Assembly (NCBI RefSeq): GCF_003669015.1 | Contig: NZ_CP033069.1 | Location: 1,057,001-1,121,000, forward strand | Direction of reading: 5' to 3' | DNA length: 64,000 nt | From: Acidovorax sp. 1608163 | GTDB lineage: Bacteria; Pseudomonadota; Gammaproteobacteria; Burkholderiales; Burkholderiaceae_C | Shown here: piece by piece, positions 18,161-26,813 of the stretch | Layout of the letters: each line of letters starts with the position of its first letter | Position numbering within the stretch: position 1 is the stretch's first letter | Notes under the pieces: model-generated | What the model saw: only the letters and a program-made list of their open reading frames with translations | Told to the model about the DNA's origin: nothing | Database searches by the model: none | Made by a program: the position numbers and the translations under genes

Positions 18161-18751
18161 ATGACCGCATTTGCCAACCGTTCTTCCGCCGCGTCTTCCA
18201 CTGCGCAGCGCGCTGCTGCAGAGCGCCGCTCAGGTGCCGCCGCCTCGCCTGCGGCAGGCGGGGTGGGGGGGAACAGCGTGATCCAGATCCTGCAGGACAA
18301 CTGCCCTGAGCTGGCGCTGCACGCGGGCATGGTGATCGAGCAGCTGGATGCCCAGGTGGGCACCTGGCAATTCTCTACCGATGCCGGGCAAACCTGGCGC
18401 ACGGTGCGCACCGATTTGATCAACCGCGCCGGAAGCCTGGGCCTGGCCCTGGACCGCGACGCCTGCGTGCGGGTACTGCCTTTTGGGGGTAACCGGGTGG
18501 CGAGCGCACGGGTGGTTTTTCATGCAGTGCGCCGCAGCCATGGGCAGGGCAATGGCAGCTACCGCGCCTATGCCATCGATGACCGTGAGGACGACTCGCG
18601 CACCGTGACACTGGTGCTGAGCCTGGGGGCCATCAATGGCCAGCCGCCCGCTGTGCATGCACCCCGTCCGCGCAACAAGCGTGCCCTGGTGCAGCGTGCG
18701 GCGCAGGCCATGGCCGCGGGCGCCATGGGCAATGCCATGGCCATTGCCTGA
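18161..18751 (+). CDS. Small protein with one adhesin-type repeat unit, function unknown
   Basis: A 196-residue protein with an Ala/Ser-rich N-terminus, no clear signal peptide, and a central unit (residues about 50-125). It starts VIQILQDNCPELALHAGMVI and continues GTWQFSTDAGQTWRTV and ALDRDACVRVLPFGGNR. The GTWxxSxDxGxxW...V/LP pattern resembles the repeat of large VCBS/cadherin-like adhesins, where it occurs in many tandem copies; here there is one. The tail is Ala/Arg-rich and basic (RPRNKRALVQRAAQAMA). It is divergent from the LuxR regulator/hybrid kinase pair with 200 bases between them, suggesting regulation by that system. The resemblance is from memory of the motif only. Confidence 0.65.
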   Translation: MTAFANRSSAASSTAQRAAAERRSGAAASPAAGGVGGNSVIQILQDNCPELALHAGMVIEQLDAQVGTWQFSTDAGQTWRTVRTDLINRAGSLGLALDRDACVRVLPFGGNRVASARVVFHAVRRSHGQGNGSYRAYAIDDREDDSRTVTLVLSLGAINGQPPAVHAPRPRNKRALVQRAAQAMAAGAMGNAMAIA

Positions 18752-18792
18752 GCGGCTTTGCGCGGCGTTTTCGTGGTCTTTGAGGGAGGCAA

Positions 18793-18815
18793 AAAGCGCC
18801 TGAAAAAGGCGCTTT
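18793..18815 (+). terminator. Hairpin after the small adhesin-repeat gene
   Basis: AAAGCGCC (18793-18800) and GGCGCTTT (18808-18815) form an 8-bp stem with a 7-nt loop, 42 bases after the stop codon. Only three T follow in the stem, so termination may be partial. Confidence 0.55.
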
Positions 18816-18915
18816 GAACCCGCGCTGTAACCGAGCGCAAAGGGGTGGAAAACCGTTTGCGGCGACAATGCCGGTCCTTTCGTTTTTTTACACCCTGTTT
18901 TCGTTCGGTTTTTCC

Positions 18916-19437
18916 ATGTCCAGTATCCAGGTTCGTCCCGCCACGCTTCGCGATGCAAAAGCCATTGCCCAGATCCACACTGTCTCTGCTCAAGAGGCCT
19001 ACAAAGGACTGGTGCCAGACGAGCAATTGAAATCCATGTCGGTCGAAAAGCGCCAGGCCTACTGGCGCGAGGCCATTGAATATTGCGAGCCACAAGTGCA
19101 AGTGGCCGTGGACGGCGAGAAGATCGTCGGCTTCGTCGGTTACGACCGCTCGCGCGATGAAAAATCCCGCCCCACCACCGGTGAAATCTGGGCCATCTAC
19201 GCCGCCCCCACGCATTGGAACCAAGGCGTGGGCCTGGCCTTGTGGGATGCCGCCCGTGATGGCCTGCAAGAAGAGGGCTGCACCAATGTCACCGCCTGGG
19301 TGCCGCTGCGCAATGAGCGCGCGCTGCGCTTTCACGAGATGGCAGGTTTCAAGCGCGAGCTGTCCACGGCCAAAACGGCTGTGATCGGCGGCGTGAAGAT
19401 CGAAGAAGTGCGCCTGAAGCGCCCTATCAACGGCTGA
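18916..19437 (+). CDS. GNAT-family N-acetyltransferase
   Basis: A 173-residue acetyltransferase of the GNAT fold. It starts IQVRPATLRDAKAIAQIH, the usual beta1-alpha1 opening, and has IWAIYAAPTHWNQGVGLALW with the acetyl-CoA-binding Q/GxGxA-type loop and ALRFHEMAGF near the C-terminus. The ATG at 18916 begins the domain exactly; an upstream in-frame stretch is rejected. The acceptor substrate cannot be inferred. The methyltransferase gene follows after seven bases, so the two are probably cotranscribed. Confidence 0.88.
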   Translation: MSSIQVRPATLRDAKAIAQIHTVSAQEAYKGLVPDEQLKSMSVEKRQAYWREAIEYCEPQVQVAVDGEKIVGFVGYDRSRDEKSRPTTGEIWAIYAAPTHWNQGVGLALWDAARDGLQEEGCTNVTAWVPLRNERALRFHEMAGFKRELSTAKTAVIGGVKIEEVRLKRPING

Positions 19438-19444
19438 TCCTCCC

Positions 19445-20593
19445 ATGATCGAATGGAGCAGCCAGGGCCAGGCCCACACCGCCCACTGGCGCTCTGAGAG
19501 CGGCGCCCCGGCCCCTCGCCGGGTAGTGGCCGCAGACGACACCCTGCCCGCAGACACTGCATACCGCCTCGCCTGCGAAGGCACAGGCCTGCTGTGGACG
19601 GGCGACTTTCAAAACGCGCGCATGCTGCTGCAGGCGCTGATGCGCCGCACCGACCGCAAGCCCGCCAAGGCCGCAGCCAAAGCCGCCAAAAAGGCGGCCT
19701 ATGCCACACCGGCCCAGGCGTTTCACCTGCACCGGCAGGCCCAGGCGCAGCGGGCGCGGGTGCTGTCGTCGGTGTTGATCGTGCTCGAAGGCGATTACGC
19801 CATTGGGCTGCGCCGCGCGCCCGATTTGCGCCAGGCATGCGCCGAGGCCTGGGGCCCTGCCAGCGGCCAGCGCGTGGTGGCATCGCTGCGCGAACTGCTG
19901 GGCTTGGTGGGCGCGCACGAGTGGCGCAAAAAGGGCGTGGAAGTGCCCGCCTTGGGCGCCGCGCCGGGCAATCGCATTCACCCGCACTACGGCGTGTTCT
20001 CGCCCGTGCGGGGCGAGTATGTGGATTTGGTGGCGCAAACGCCGCTGCCGTCCAAAGCGCTGGCCTTTGATGTGGGGGTGGGCTCTGGCGTGTTGTCCGC
20101 CGTGCTGGCACGCCGAGGTGTGCAGCGCGTGGTGGCCACCGACCAGGACCCGCGCGCCATCGCTTGTGCCCGCGAGAACCTGCAACGCCTGGGCGTCGCA
20201 GGCCGCGTGGAATTGCTGCAGACCGACCTGTTCCCCGAAGGGCGTGCGCCCTTGGTGGTGTGCAATCCGCCCTGGTTGCCAGCGCGTGCCAGCTCGCCCA
20301 TCGAGCGTGCGGTGTACGACGAGGGCAGTGGCATGCTGCGCGGGTTTTTGGCAGGCTTGGCAGCGCACCTGGAGCCTGGGGGCGAGGGCTGGCTGATTTT
20401 GTCGGACCTGGCTGAGCATCTGGAGCTGCGCCCCCGTGCCCAACTGCTGGAGTGGATCACGCAGGCCGGGCTGCAGGTGCTGGGCCGCCATGATGTGAAG
20501 CCGCACCACGCCAAGGCCACGGACGCCACCGATGCCCTGCACGCTGCGCGGGCGGCCGAGGTGACCTCGTTGTGGCGCCTGGGCGTGGCCTGA
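19445..20593 (+). CDS. Class I SAM-dependent methyltransferase (HemK/RsmC-like)
   Basis: A 382-residue protein whose C-terminal half is a Rossmann methyltransferase: motif I in ALAFDVGVGSGVLSAVLA, the acidic residue in VVATDQDPRAIACARENL, and the catalytic-type motif VVCNPPWLP. NPPW/NPPY is used by enzymes that methylate amide or exocyclic nitrogen, such as HemK/PrmC and RsmC. The N-terminal 170 residues form an extra domain with an Ala/Lys-rich segment (KPAKAAAKAAKKAAY). The substrate is not known; protein, rRNA or tRNA nitrogen are candidates. It is coupled to the upstream GNAT gene. Confidence 0.82.
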   Translation: MIEWSSQGQAHTAHWRSESGAPAPRRVVAADDTLPADTAYRLACEGTGLLWTGDFQNARMLLQALMRRTDRKPAKAAAKAAKKAAYATPAQAFHLHRQAQAQRARVLSSVLIVLEGDYAIGLRRAPDLRQACAEAWGPASGQRVVASLRELLGLVGAHEWRKKGVEVPALGAAPGNRIHPHYGVFSPVRGEYVDLVAQTPLPSKALAFDVGVGSGVLSAVLARRGVQRVVATDQDPRAIACARENLQRLGVAGRVELLQTDLFPEGRAPLVVCNPPWLPARASSPIERAVYDEGSGMLRGFLAGLAAHLEPGGEGWLILSDLAEHLELRPRAQLLEWITQAGLQVLGRHDVKPHHAKATDATDALHAARAAEVTSLWRLGVA

Positions 20594-20649
20594 GACACGC
20601 CACGTTGCCGCCTGGCGGCTCTGCTGGGCCTGTTGCTGCGGCTGCGTTT

Positions 20650-21225
20650 TCAGGCTGGTGCTGCACTGGCTTCGCGCGGCAGCAGTTGGGCCATGCGCTC
20701 GCGAATGGTCTGAGCGCGCTCGGTGCCCGCGAGTTGGGCCACTTCTTCCAGCAGGGCTTCGCCCACGTCCAGCATGCTGTCGCGGTCGCGCGCTGAGCGC
20801 AGGGCGCTGTGAAAATGCTGGGCCATGGCCGGGTCGCGCCGGGCAAACAGCCGCTCGCAAATGTCGAACAGGTACATCCGGGCACCGGCCAGTGAGCGCA
20901 GGGCGTCACTGGGCTCGGTGGGTTTGTCGGTAGGTTGGCTTGCCGTTGCGGCCGCCGGTGTCGCCTTGGGGGCGCTGGCAGGGCTTGGCGATGTGTTGGG
21001 GTGGGTTGTGGAGGTTGCTGCGGGTGCGGTGGACGCCATTGGCGCCAGGTAGCCCTGGTTCAACAGGTGCTCCACGATCTGGGCGCCGCCGCCGTTGTAC
21101 ATGGCTTGCAGCTCGGCCTGGGGCTTGCCTTCTGCCAACAGCAGCAGCGAGCGCTCGCGCAGGCTCAGGGTGCGCATGCCGGGTGCCAGTTCTTGTCGGG
21201 CTTTGTCGGTTTTGAGAAGCAGCAT
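20650..21225 (-). CDS. Conserved hypothetical protein with two helical domains and a Pro/Thr linker
   Basis: A 191-residue protein. The N-terminal part (RTLSLRERSLLLLAEGKPQA then ELQAMYNGGGAQIVEHLLNQ) looks like a small helical or winged-helix unit. A linker of about 45 residues rich in Pro, Ala, Thr and Ser follows. The C-terminal helical part begins RSLAGARMYLFDICERLFAR and ends in REASAAPA. There are no membrane segments. ATG 21225 is chosen because it begins the conserved-looking part. No family is recognised. It converges on the methyltransferase gene. Confidence 0.65.
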   Translation of the reverse strand: MLLLKTDKARQELAPGMRTLSLRERSLLLLAEGKPQAELQAMYNGGGAQIVEHLLNQGYLAPMASTAPAATSTTHPNTSPSPASAPKATPAAATASQPTDKPTEPSDALRSLAGARMYLFDICERLFARRDPAMAQHFHSALRSARDRDSMLDVGEALLEEVAQLAGTERAQTIRERMAQLLPREASAAPA

Positions 21226-21545
21226 GGCGGGCGTTGGCAAAGGCGGGGGCGCAGAAGGCAGTGGCCGGTATTGCAACAGCGGGCCGTGACATGGTGATGA
21301 CGGGGTGAGGCCTGGGGCTAACCCCTGGCGTCGTTGTTCCGTGGTGTCGTAATGCTTGCACTGCCTGCGACGGAACGCCTGGCCAGGGCCGCTTCGCTGA
21401 GTTGTGTAATCCGCCCTGTGCACCGGTGCACCGGCGATGCTATATATTTGATAGCTGCTAGCGCTTTATCAAAGGGCGCTAGAGGCATTTTTGTCTTTGA
21501 TTTTGCGAGTGCCGCGCGCAAACGCATGGGACTGGGTGAGTTGGC
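21226..21545. other. Intergenic region upstream of dusC
   Basis: 320 bases between divergent genes. It holds a perfect 14-bp palindrome GTGCACCGGTGCAC at 21418-21431 and a copy of the dispersed repeat at 21447. No gene is supported. Confidence 0.55.
21447..21491. repeat. Copy of the dispersed palindrome upstream of dusC
   Basis: Left arm TTTGATAGCTGCTAGCGCTT is intact; the right arm (GGGCGCTAGAGGCATTTTT) is degenerate. It has the same core as the perfect copy at 26007. It ends with a T run and could act as a weak terminator on the plus strand. Confidence 0.75.
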
Positions 21546-22513
21546 ATGACGTTGTTGCTGGCCCCGATGGAGGGGCTTCTGGATTTTGTGTTGCGTGACG
21601 TGCTCACCCGGGTGGGGGGCGTGGACCGCTGCGTGTCCGAGTTCATTCGCATCACGGGCACTTTGCTGCCCGACAAGGTCTTTTTGCGCTACGTGCCCGA
21701 GTTGTTGCACGGCAGCCGCACCCTGGCGGGCGTGCCGGTGCGGGCGCAGTTGCTGGGCTCAGACCCGGTGTGCATGGCCGAGAATGCGGCGCGGCTGGCG
21801 GCCTTGCAGCCCGAGGGGATTGACCTGAACTTTGGTTGCCCGGCCAAGGTGGTCAACCGCCACGGGGGGGCGCGGCCCTGCTGCAAGAGCCTGAGCGCAT
21901 TGCTGCCGTGGTGTCGGCTGTGCGCCGCGCCGTGCCTGCGCATTTGCCGGTGTCGGCCAAGATGCGCCTGGGCTTCAACGACACGCTGTTGATGCGCGAG
22001 TGCGCGCAGGCCATGCAAGACGGCGGGGCGGTGGAGCTGGTGGTGCACGCCCGCACCAAGTCCGACGGCTACCGCCCGCCCGCGTATTGGGAGCTGATCC
22101 CCGAAGTGCGTGCGGCCGTGCGCATCCCGGTGGTGGCCAATGGCGAAATCTGGACCGTGGAGGATGCCCAGCGCTGCCGTGCCGTGTCAGGCTGCGAGGC
22201 GCTGATGCTGGGGCGCGGCGCGGTGGCCGATCCAGGGCTGGCCCGCGCCATCCGGGCGGCCGATGCCGGGCGTGCAGGCACGGACACGGTGGTGTGGGCC
22301 GATCTGGTTCCGCATCTGGCGGCCTTTTGGCAACTGGTGTGCGATGGGCTGGAGCCGCGCCAGCGCGCGGGCCGCCTCAAGCAGTGGCTGAATCTGCTGC
22401 GCAGGCGCTTTCCCGAGGCTGAGCTGGCCTTTGAGCATGTGCGCACGCTGACGGACCAGCGCGCGATCACGCTGTGGATTGCGTCCATGCAGGCGCAAGT
22501 AGGCGCGCGCTAG
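21546..22513 (+). pseudogene. dusC: tRNA-dihydrouridine(16) synthase DusC, interrupted by a single-base frameshift
   Basis: FMN enzyme that reduces uridine 16 in tRNA. The first frame from ATG 21546 gives [18 protein letters not shown] and [14 protein letters not shown]. Then the frame changes at a run of seven G (21864-21870). The remaining two thirds continue in another frame: [67 protein letters not shown] and QWLNLLRRRFPEAELAFEHV. Adding one G gives a continuous [14 protein letters not shown], matching the E. coli protein's GSGGGATLLKDPE. As written the product stops early at 21992. It may be a pseudogene, a slippery tract or a base-call error; the rest of the gene looks undamaged. Confidence 0.85.
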
Positions 22514-22531
22514 GCCGTGTGAGCCAAGCGG

Positions 22532-24370
22532 CTACAGCAGGTGGTCGGGCGCCAGTGGCCCGATCAGGTGCAGCAGCCAGCGCAGCGGGGCACTGGCGTC
22601 AGGCTCGGTGGTGGTGTCTTGCAGGCCGCTGTGGGCAGGGGCTCGCCACGCCAGTTGGCCCTGCGCATCCAGCTCCACGCGCCAGGCGGCATCGCTCAGT
22701 GCGGCTTCGATCTGGCGTGTGGCCTGGGCGGCCAGCGTGCGGCTTTGGATCAGCAGGGCAATCTCGGTGTTCTGCAGCTGTGAGCGCAGGTCCAGGTTCA
22801 TCGACCCTACCGCCAGCAGCCGCCCGTCCAGCACCAGCAGTTTGGAGTGCAGCATGGCCCGCGAGTTGCCCACGCCCGCTGACCCTGAATTTCCCCCCGC
22901 TGCGCCACTGCTGCCCGTACCCAGGAACACGCTGCGCAGCCCCGACAGTTCGCTGCGCATTTCATACAGTTGCACGCCCGCTTGCAGCAAGTCTGCCCGG
23001 TGCCGGGCGTAACCGGCATGGGCCAGGGGCGCATCGTTAGACGCCAGCGAATTGGTCAGCACCCGCACCCGCACACCCCGGGCGATGGCGCTGGCAAATG
23101 CCTGTTTCATGTCGGCCCCAGGCACGAAGTAGGGCGAGACGATGAGCAGCTCTTGGGTGGCTTGCCCCATGAGCTGGAGCAAGCCGTCTACCACCGTATC
23201 GGCGGGTGGGGTGGCTGCTTTGCTCGCCGTTGCCGTGGCTGGGGTCGCGCCTGGGGAGGGTGTTGGCGAGGGCACGGCGGTTTGCGGCGGCGCCGGGGGA
23301 CTTGGCTCGGTGCTGTCTGCAGGAATTTTGGTGGGCTGGTCTACCAGCACGGCGGCAGGGGCCCAGGTCCAGCGTATCTGGCGCAGGTCCAGGGGTTGCT
23401 GGTTCCAGATGCGCGTGCGTTGGGCGCTGGCGGGCTGTTGCCCATCGGCGGTGGCTGCGGTAGTGGGGTTGCCACTGCCGGGTTCACCCAGGGGTTGTGG
23501 GCGCGGTCCATTGGGCGTGGCGGGGCGGCTTGGCATGTTCAGGCTCTCGCGCATGCGCAGCAGCTCGGGGCGCGAGATCAGTGACTGCACAGGGTAGGAG
23601 CGCGGGTTGTTCCAATACGCATCAAAGCTGCGCGACAGCGCCTGCACCACAGGGCCGGTGGCCAGCACATCCAGGTCGACAAAGTTACCTGACTCGTCAT
23701 TGCCAAAGTAGGCATTGCCCAGGTTGCGCCCACCGGCGATGCCCATGGCGTTGTCGGCGATGAACAGCTTGTTGTGCATGCGCTGCTGTACGCGAGAAAA
23801 ATCGCCCAGCAGGCTGAACATGCGCCCCAGCTGGGAGTTGCGGGCGCCCGTCAGGGGGTTGAACATGCGCATTTCGATGTTGGGCACAAACGCCAGCCGC
23901 ATCACCTGGGCATCGCGCCCGGTGCTGTGAAAGTCGTCCAGCAGCACCCGCACCCTCACGCCCCGCTGGGCCGCGGCCACCACGGCCAGCATCAGCCGCT
24001 CGGTGCTGGCGTCTGCATGGATGGCGTAGTACTGCAAGTCCAGCGTTTGTTGTGCGGCATCCACCAGCGCCAGGCGGCTGCCGTAGGCCGCCTGGGGGCC
24101 GCTCAGCAGCACAAAGCCCGAGGGGTGGCGTGCCTTGTCAGCGCTGCGTTGTGTCTGCGCCCACTGCGCCAAAGGGGTTAGGCTGGGGTCTGCCAGCGCT
24201 GTGGAGACGGGGCGGTCCACCTGCTCAGGCAAACCCGCGCAGCCTGTGAGCGCGGCGCCCAGTGCCGCAACCGTCAGTACCCAACCCACACCAGTCCAGC
24301 CAGCCGAGCCGGACAAGGGCCTGCGGTGCGTGGGGCGAAGGCTGGGCAGGGGTGGGTGGGCGAGGCGCAT
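22532..24370 (-). CDS. Phospholipase D / cardiolipin-synthase-like lipoprotein (ClsC/YmdC type)
   Basis: A phospholipase D superfamily protein of about 612 residues with two HKD motifs, HNKLFIADN and HSKLLVLDG, each followed by a GSxN or GRN element (GIAGGRNLGNAYFG; VGSMNLDLRS). The N-terminus ends its hydrophobic stretch with LTGC, a lipobox, so it is probably anchored in a membrane. Between the two halves is a long linker rich in Pro, Ala, Thr and Ser, about 120 residues, not typical of the family. ClsC makes cardiolipin from phosphatidylethanolamine and phosphatidylglycerol in E. coli; that this protein does the same is inference. The exact start is uncertain; ATG 24370 is used. Confidence 0.82.
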   Translation of the reverse strand: MRLAHPPLPSLRPTHRRPLSGSAGWTGVGWVLTVAALGAALTGCAGLPEQVDRPVSTALADPSLTPLAQWAQTQRSADKARHPSGFVLLSGPQAAYGSRLALVDAAQQTLDLQYYAIHADASTERLMLAVVAAAQRGVRVRVLLDDFHSTGRDAQVMRLAFVPNIEMRMFNPLTGARNSQLGRMFSLLGDFSRVQQRMHNKLFIADNAMGIAGGRNLGNAYFGNDESGNFVDLDVLATGPVVQALSRSFDAYWNNPRSYPVQSLISRPELLRMRESLNMPSRPATPNGPRPQPLGEPGSGNPTTAATADGQQPASAQRTRIWNQQPLDLRQIRWTWAPAAVLVDQPTKIPADSTEPSPPAPPQTAVPSPTPSPGATPATATASKAATPPADTVVDGLLQLMGQATQELLIVSPYFVPGADMKQAFASAIARGVRVRVLTNSLASNDAPLAHAGYARHRADLLQAGVQLYEMRSELSGLRSVFLGTGSSGAAGGNSGSAGVGNSRAMLHSKLLVLDGRLLAVGSMNLDLRSQLQNTEIALLIQSRTLAAQATRQIEAALSDAAWRVELDAQGQLAWRAPAHSGLQDTTTEPDASAPLRWLLHLIGPLAPDHLL

Positions 24371-24498
24371 GCAGAGGTGGGGTGGGTGGCGCAGTTCTGG
24401 CTGCGCCCCAATGTATACCCACCCATGCGGGCCCTGGGTGTCAGACAACGCGCCTACCCGTGGCTGCGTTGTGCAGGGCCGCCGTGTGCGCCAGTGGC

Positions 24499-25701
24499 TT
24501 ACCAGCTCACCTCGCGGTCGGGGGTGGCGCTGATCTTGTGGATGGACAGGTCGGCGCCATCAAACTCTTCTTCCTGGCTCAGTCGCAGGCCCACGGTGGC
24601 TTTGAGCACGCCGTAGACCACCACACCGCCGATGAGTGCCCATGCCACGCCCATCAGCGTGCCCATGAGCTGCCCGGCAAAGCTGATGCCGCCGAGCCCA
24701 CCCAGCGCCTTGCTGCCAAAAATGCCCGCCGCCAAGCCGCCCCAGGTGCCGCACAGCCCGTGCAGTGGCCACACGCCCAGCACGTCGTCGATCTTCCATT
24801 TGTTCTGAGTGAGGGTGAACATCACCACAAAAATGGCGCCTGCCACTGCGCCCACCACCAGGGCGCCCAGCGGGTGCATCAGATCAGATCCCGCGCACAC
24901 CGCCACCAGGCCTGCCAGGGGGCCGTTGTGCACAAAGCCCGGGTCGTTCTTGCCCATCACCAGGGCCGTCAGCGTGCCGCCCACCATGGCCATCAGCGAG
25001 TTGACCGCCACCAGCCCCGAGAGTTTGTCCACGCTCTGGGCGCTCATCACATTGAAGCCAAACCAGCCCACAATCAAAATCCAGGCGCCCAGGGCCAGGA
25101 ATGGAATGTTCGATGGCGGGTGGGCCGAGATCGCGCCATCCTTGCGGTAGCGGTTGGCCCGGGAGCCCAGCAGCACCACGGCGGGCAAGGCAATCCAGCC
25201 GCCCATGGCATGCACCACCACCGAGCCTGCGAAGTCATGGAACTCTTCGCCCGTCAGCGACTTGATCCAGGCCTGAACGCCAAAGTGCTGGTTCCAGGCG
25301 ATGCCTTCAAAGAACGGGTACACAAACCCCACTATGACCGCCGTGGCCAGCAGCTGCGGCCAAAAGCGCGCCCGCTCTGCAATGCCCCCCGAAATGATGG
25401 CCGGGATGGCTGCTGCAAAAGTGAGCAGGAAGAAGAACTTCACCAGCCCATAGCCACTTTGCAGCACCAGCGTCTCGGCCCCCACAAAGAAATGTGTGCC
25501 GTAGGCGACCCCGTAGCCCACCATGAAGTACACGACGGTGGACACCGAGAAGTCCACCAGAATCTTGACCAGCGCATTCACCTGGTTCTTTTTGCGCACA
25601 GTGCCCAGCTCCAGAAAGGCAAAGCCTGCGTGCATGGCCAGCACCATGATGGCGCCCAGCAAAATGAACAGAGCGTCCGTGCCCTGTTTGAGTGCTTCCA
25701 T
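24499..25701 (-). CDS. amtB: Ammonium transporter AmtB
   Basis: Inner-membrane ammonium channel of 400 residues with about eleven hydrophobic segments. Signatures are FAGSVVVHAMGGWIALP with the first pore His, PLHGLCGTWGGLAAG with the second, and NVMSAQSVDKLSGLVAVNSL. The C-terminal cytoplasmic tail (LRLSQEEEFDGADLSIHK) is the GlnK-binding tail. ATG 25701 has GAGGA upstream; the longer frame is rejected. No glnK gene is adjacent. A sigma-54-type promoter upstream indicates nitrogen-limitation control through NtrC. Confidence 0.94.
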   Translation of the reverse strand: MEALKQGTDALFILLGAIMVLAMHAGFAFLELGTVRKKNQVNALVKILVDFSVSTVVYFMVGYGVAYGTHFFVGAETLVLQSGYGLVKFFFLLTFAAAIPAIISGGIAERARFWPQLLATAVIVGFVYPFFEGIAWNQHFGVQAWIKSLTGEEFHDFAGSVVVHAMGGWIALPAVVLLGSRANRYRKDGAISAHPPSNIPFLALGAWILIVGWFGFNVMSAQSVDKLSGLVAVNSLMAMVGGTLTALVMGKNDPGFVHNGPLAGLVAVCAGSDLMHPLGALVVGAVAGAIFVVMFTLTQNKWKIDDVLGVWPLHGLCGTWGGLAAGIFGSKALGGLGGISFAGQLMGTLMGVAWALIGGVVVYGVLKATVGLRLSQEEEFDGADLSIHKISATPDREVSW

Positions 25702-25775
25702 ATCGTCCTCTTGCGTTTGATTGGGTGGTTTTGGTGCGTGCGTGGGTGCCGCAGACCAAATTTGCACCACGATAA

Positions 25776-25791
25776 AGCAAGAAATGCGCCT
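25776..25791 (-). promoter_or_regulatory. Sigma-54 promoter of amtB
   Basis: The minus strand reads AGGCGCATTTCTTGCT, with the invariant GG and GC dinucleotides exactly 10 nt apart and TTGC at the -12 side, as in the consensus TGGCAC-N5-TTGCA. It lies 75 bases upstream of the start codon. amtB genes are commonly NtrC/sigma-54 dependent. No clear 17-bp NtrC site was found nearby. Confidence 0.65.
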
Positions 25792-26006
25792 GAAATGTGC
25801 GCCATGGCGAGGTGTTGGGTGCAATGTGGTGCGCCCCATGGACTGCAGCGATCAGCGCCATGCCGCACGGGGCGTGCGTTGTCGCAAGATCGTGCCGATC
25901 AGGTTTTTGCGACGGATGGGCTCGGCTTCGGTCGTCAGGGGATCTTCTCTTGGATGCCCTTGTCGGTGAGACAGTCCGCACTGCATTAGGCTGTGATCTA
26001 AGTAAA

Positions 26007-26047
26007 AATAGCTGCTAGCGCTTATTCAGTAAGCGCTAGCAGCTATT
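26007..26047. repeat. Perfect 17-bp inverted repeat (best copy of the dispersed palindrome)
   Basis: AATAGCTGCTAGCGCTT (26007-26023) and its exact complement (26031-26047) flank a 7-nt loop. It is the cleanest member of the family in this window and lies in intergenic DNA between amtB and ribE. Confidence 0.9.
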
Positions 26048-26183
26048 AATTTGGTAGTAAATGAATGGCGCCGTTGGTACAGTCGGCAATGCGGGAGTGC
26101 CCTGTGCAAGCCCCGGCTAAGGCAGGGTAGGGCTGAGGGATGCCGCGTTGACTCGCCTGGGTGCGCTGGTCAGCGCACTGCCG

Positions 26184-26813
26184 TCACTGTGCGGCGGCTG
26201 GTGCTGCCAGCATGCGCTCCACATACCGTGCAATCAAATCAATCTCCAGGTTCACGCGCGATCCCGCCTTCAAACTTCCCAGCGCCGTGTTTTCGACCGT
26301 GTGTGGAATCAGGTTGATGCTGGCCTCGCATCCCGCTTCGGTATCGGTGATGCGATTGACTGTCAGACTCACCCCGTTGATGGTGATCGAGCCCTTGTAG
26401 GCCAGGTACTTGCCCAGATCGCGCGGTGCCAAGACCCGCAACTCCCAGCTCTCGCCCACCTGGGCAAAGTGTGTCACTTGCCCCAGTCCATCGACATGGC
26501 CCGACACCAGGTGTCCCCCCAGCCGGTCGTGGGCGCGCAGCGCTTTTTCGAGGTTGATGGGGCCGGGTGTGTCCAGTCCCGTGGTCTTGAGCAGCGATTC
26601 GGCCGAGATATCGACGGTGAACTGCAGCGCTTGGGGCTCCAGCGTGGTCACCGTCATGCAGGCGCCGTTCAGGGCAATGCTGTCGCCCAGACCTACGTCG
26701 TCCAGATACCCCTTTGGGGCTTGAATGACCAAGCGTTTGCCGTGGGCTTCTGTGGCGCCCAGAGGGGCGACTTCTGCAATGCGGCCTTGGCCGGTGATGA
26801 TTCCTGTGAACAT
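26184..26813 (-). CDS. ribE: Riboflavin synthase, alpha subunit
   Basis: Makes riboflavin by dismutation of 6,7-dimethyl-8-ribityllumazine. The 209-residue protein shows the two-fold lumazine-binding repeat: MFTGIITGQGRI, DSIALNGACMTVT and LGGHLVSGHVDGLG in the first half, then KYLAYKGSITINGVSLTV and LIPHTVENTALG in the second. The length matches the family. It lies downstream of ribD on the same strand, but 339 bases separate them and contain a REP-like repeat. I looked for an FMN riboswitch in that gap and found none. Confidence 0.96.
   Translation of the reverse strand: MFTGIITGQGRIAEVAPLGATEAHGKRLVIQAPKGYLDDVGLGDSIALNGACMTVTTLEPQALQFTVDISAESLLKTTGLDTPGPINLEKALRAHDRLGGHLVSGHVDGLGQVTHFAQVGESWELRVLAPRDLGKYLAYKGSITINGVSLTVNRITDTEAGCEASINLIPHTVENTALGSLKAGSRVNLEIDLIARYVERMLAAPAAAQ

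Larger units (their letters stand above)
25702..26183. other. Intergenic region between amtB and ribE
   Basis: 482 bases without a supported gene. It holds the amtB sigma-54-type promoter (25776-25791) and a perfect 17-bp inverted repeat (26007-26047). Open frames here lack conserved character. Confidence 0.6.
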
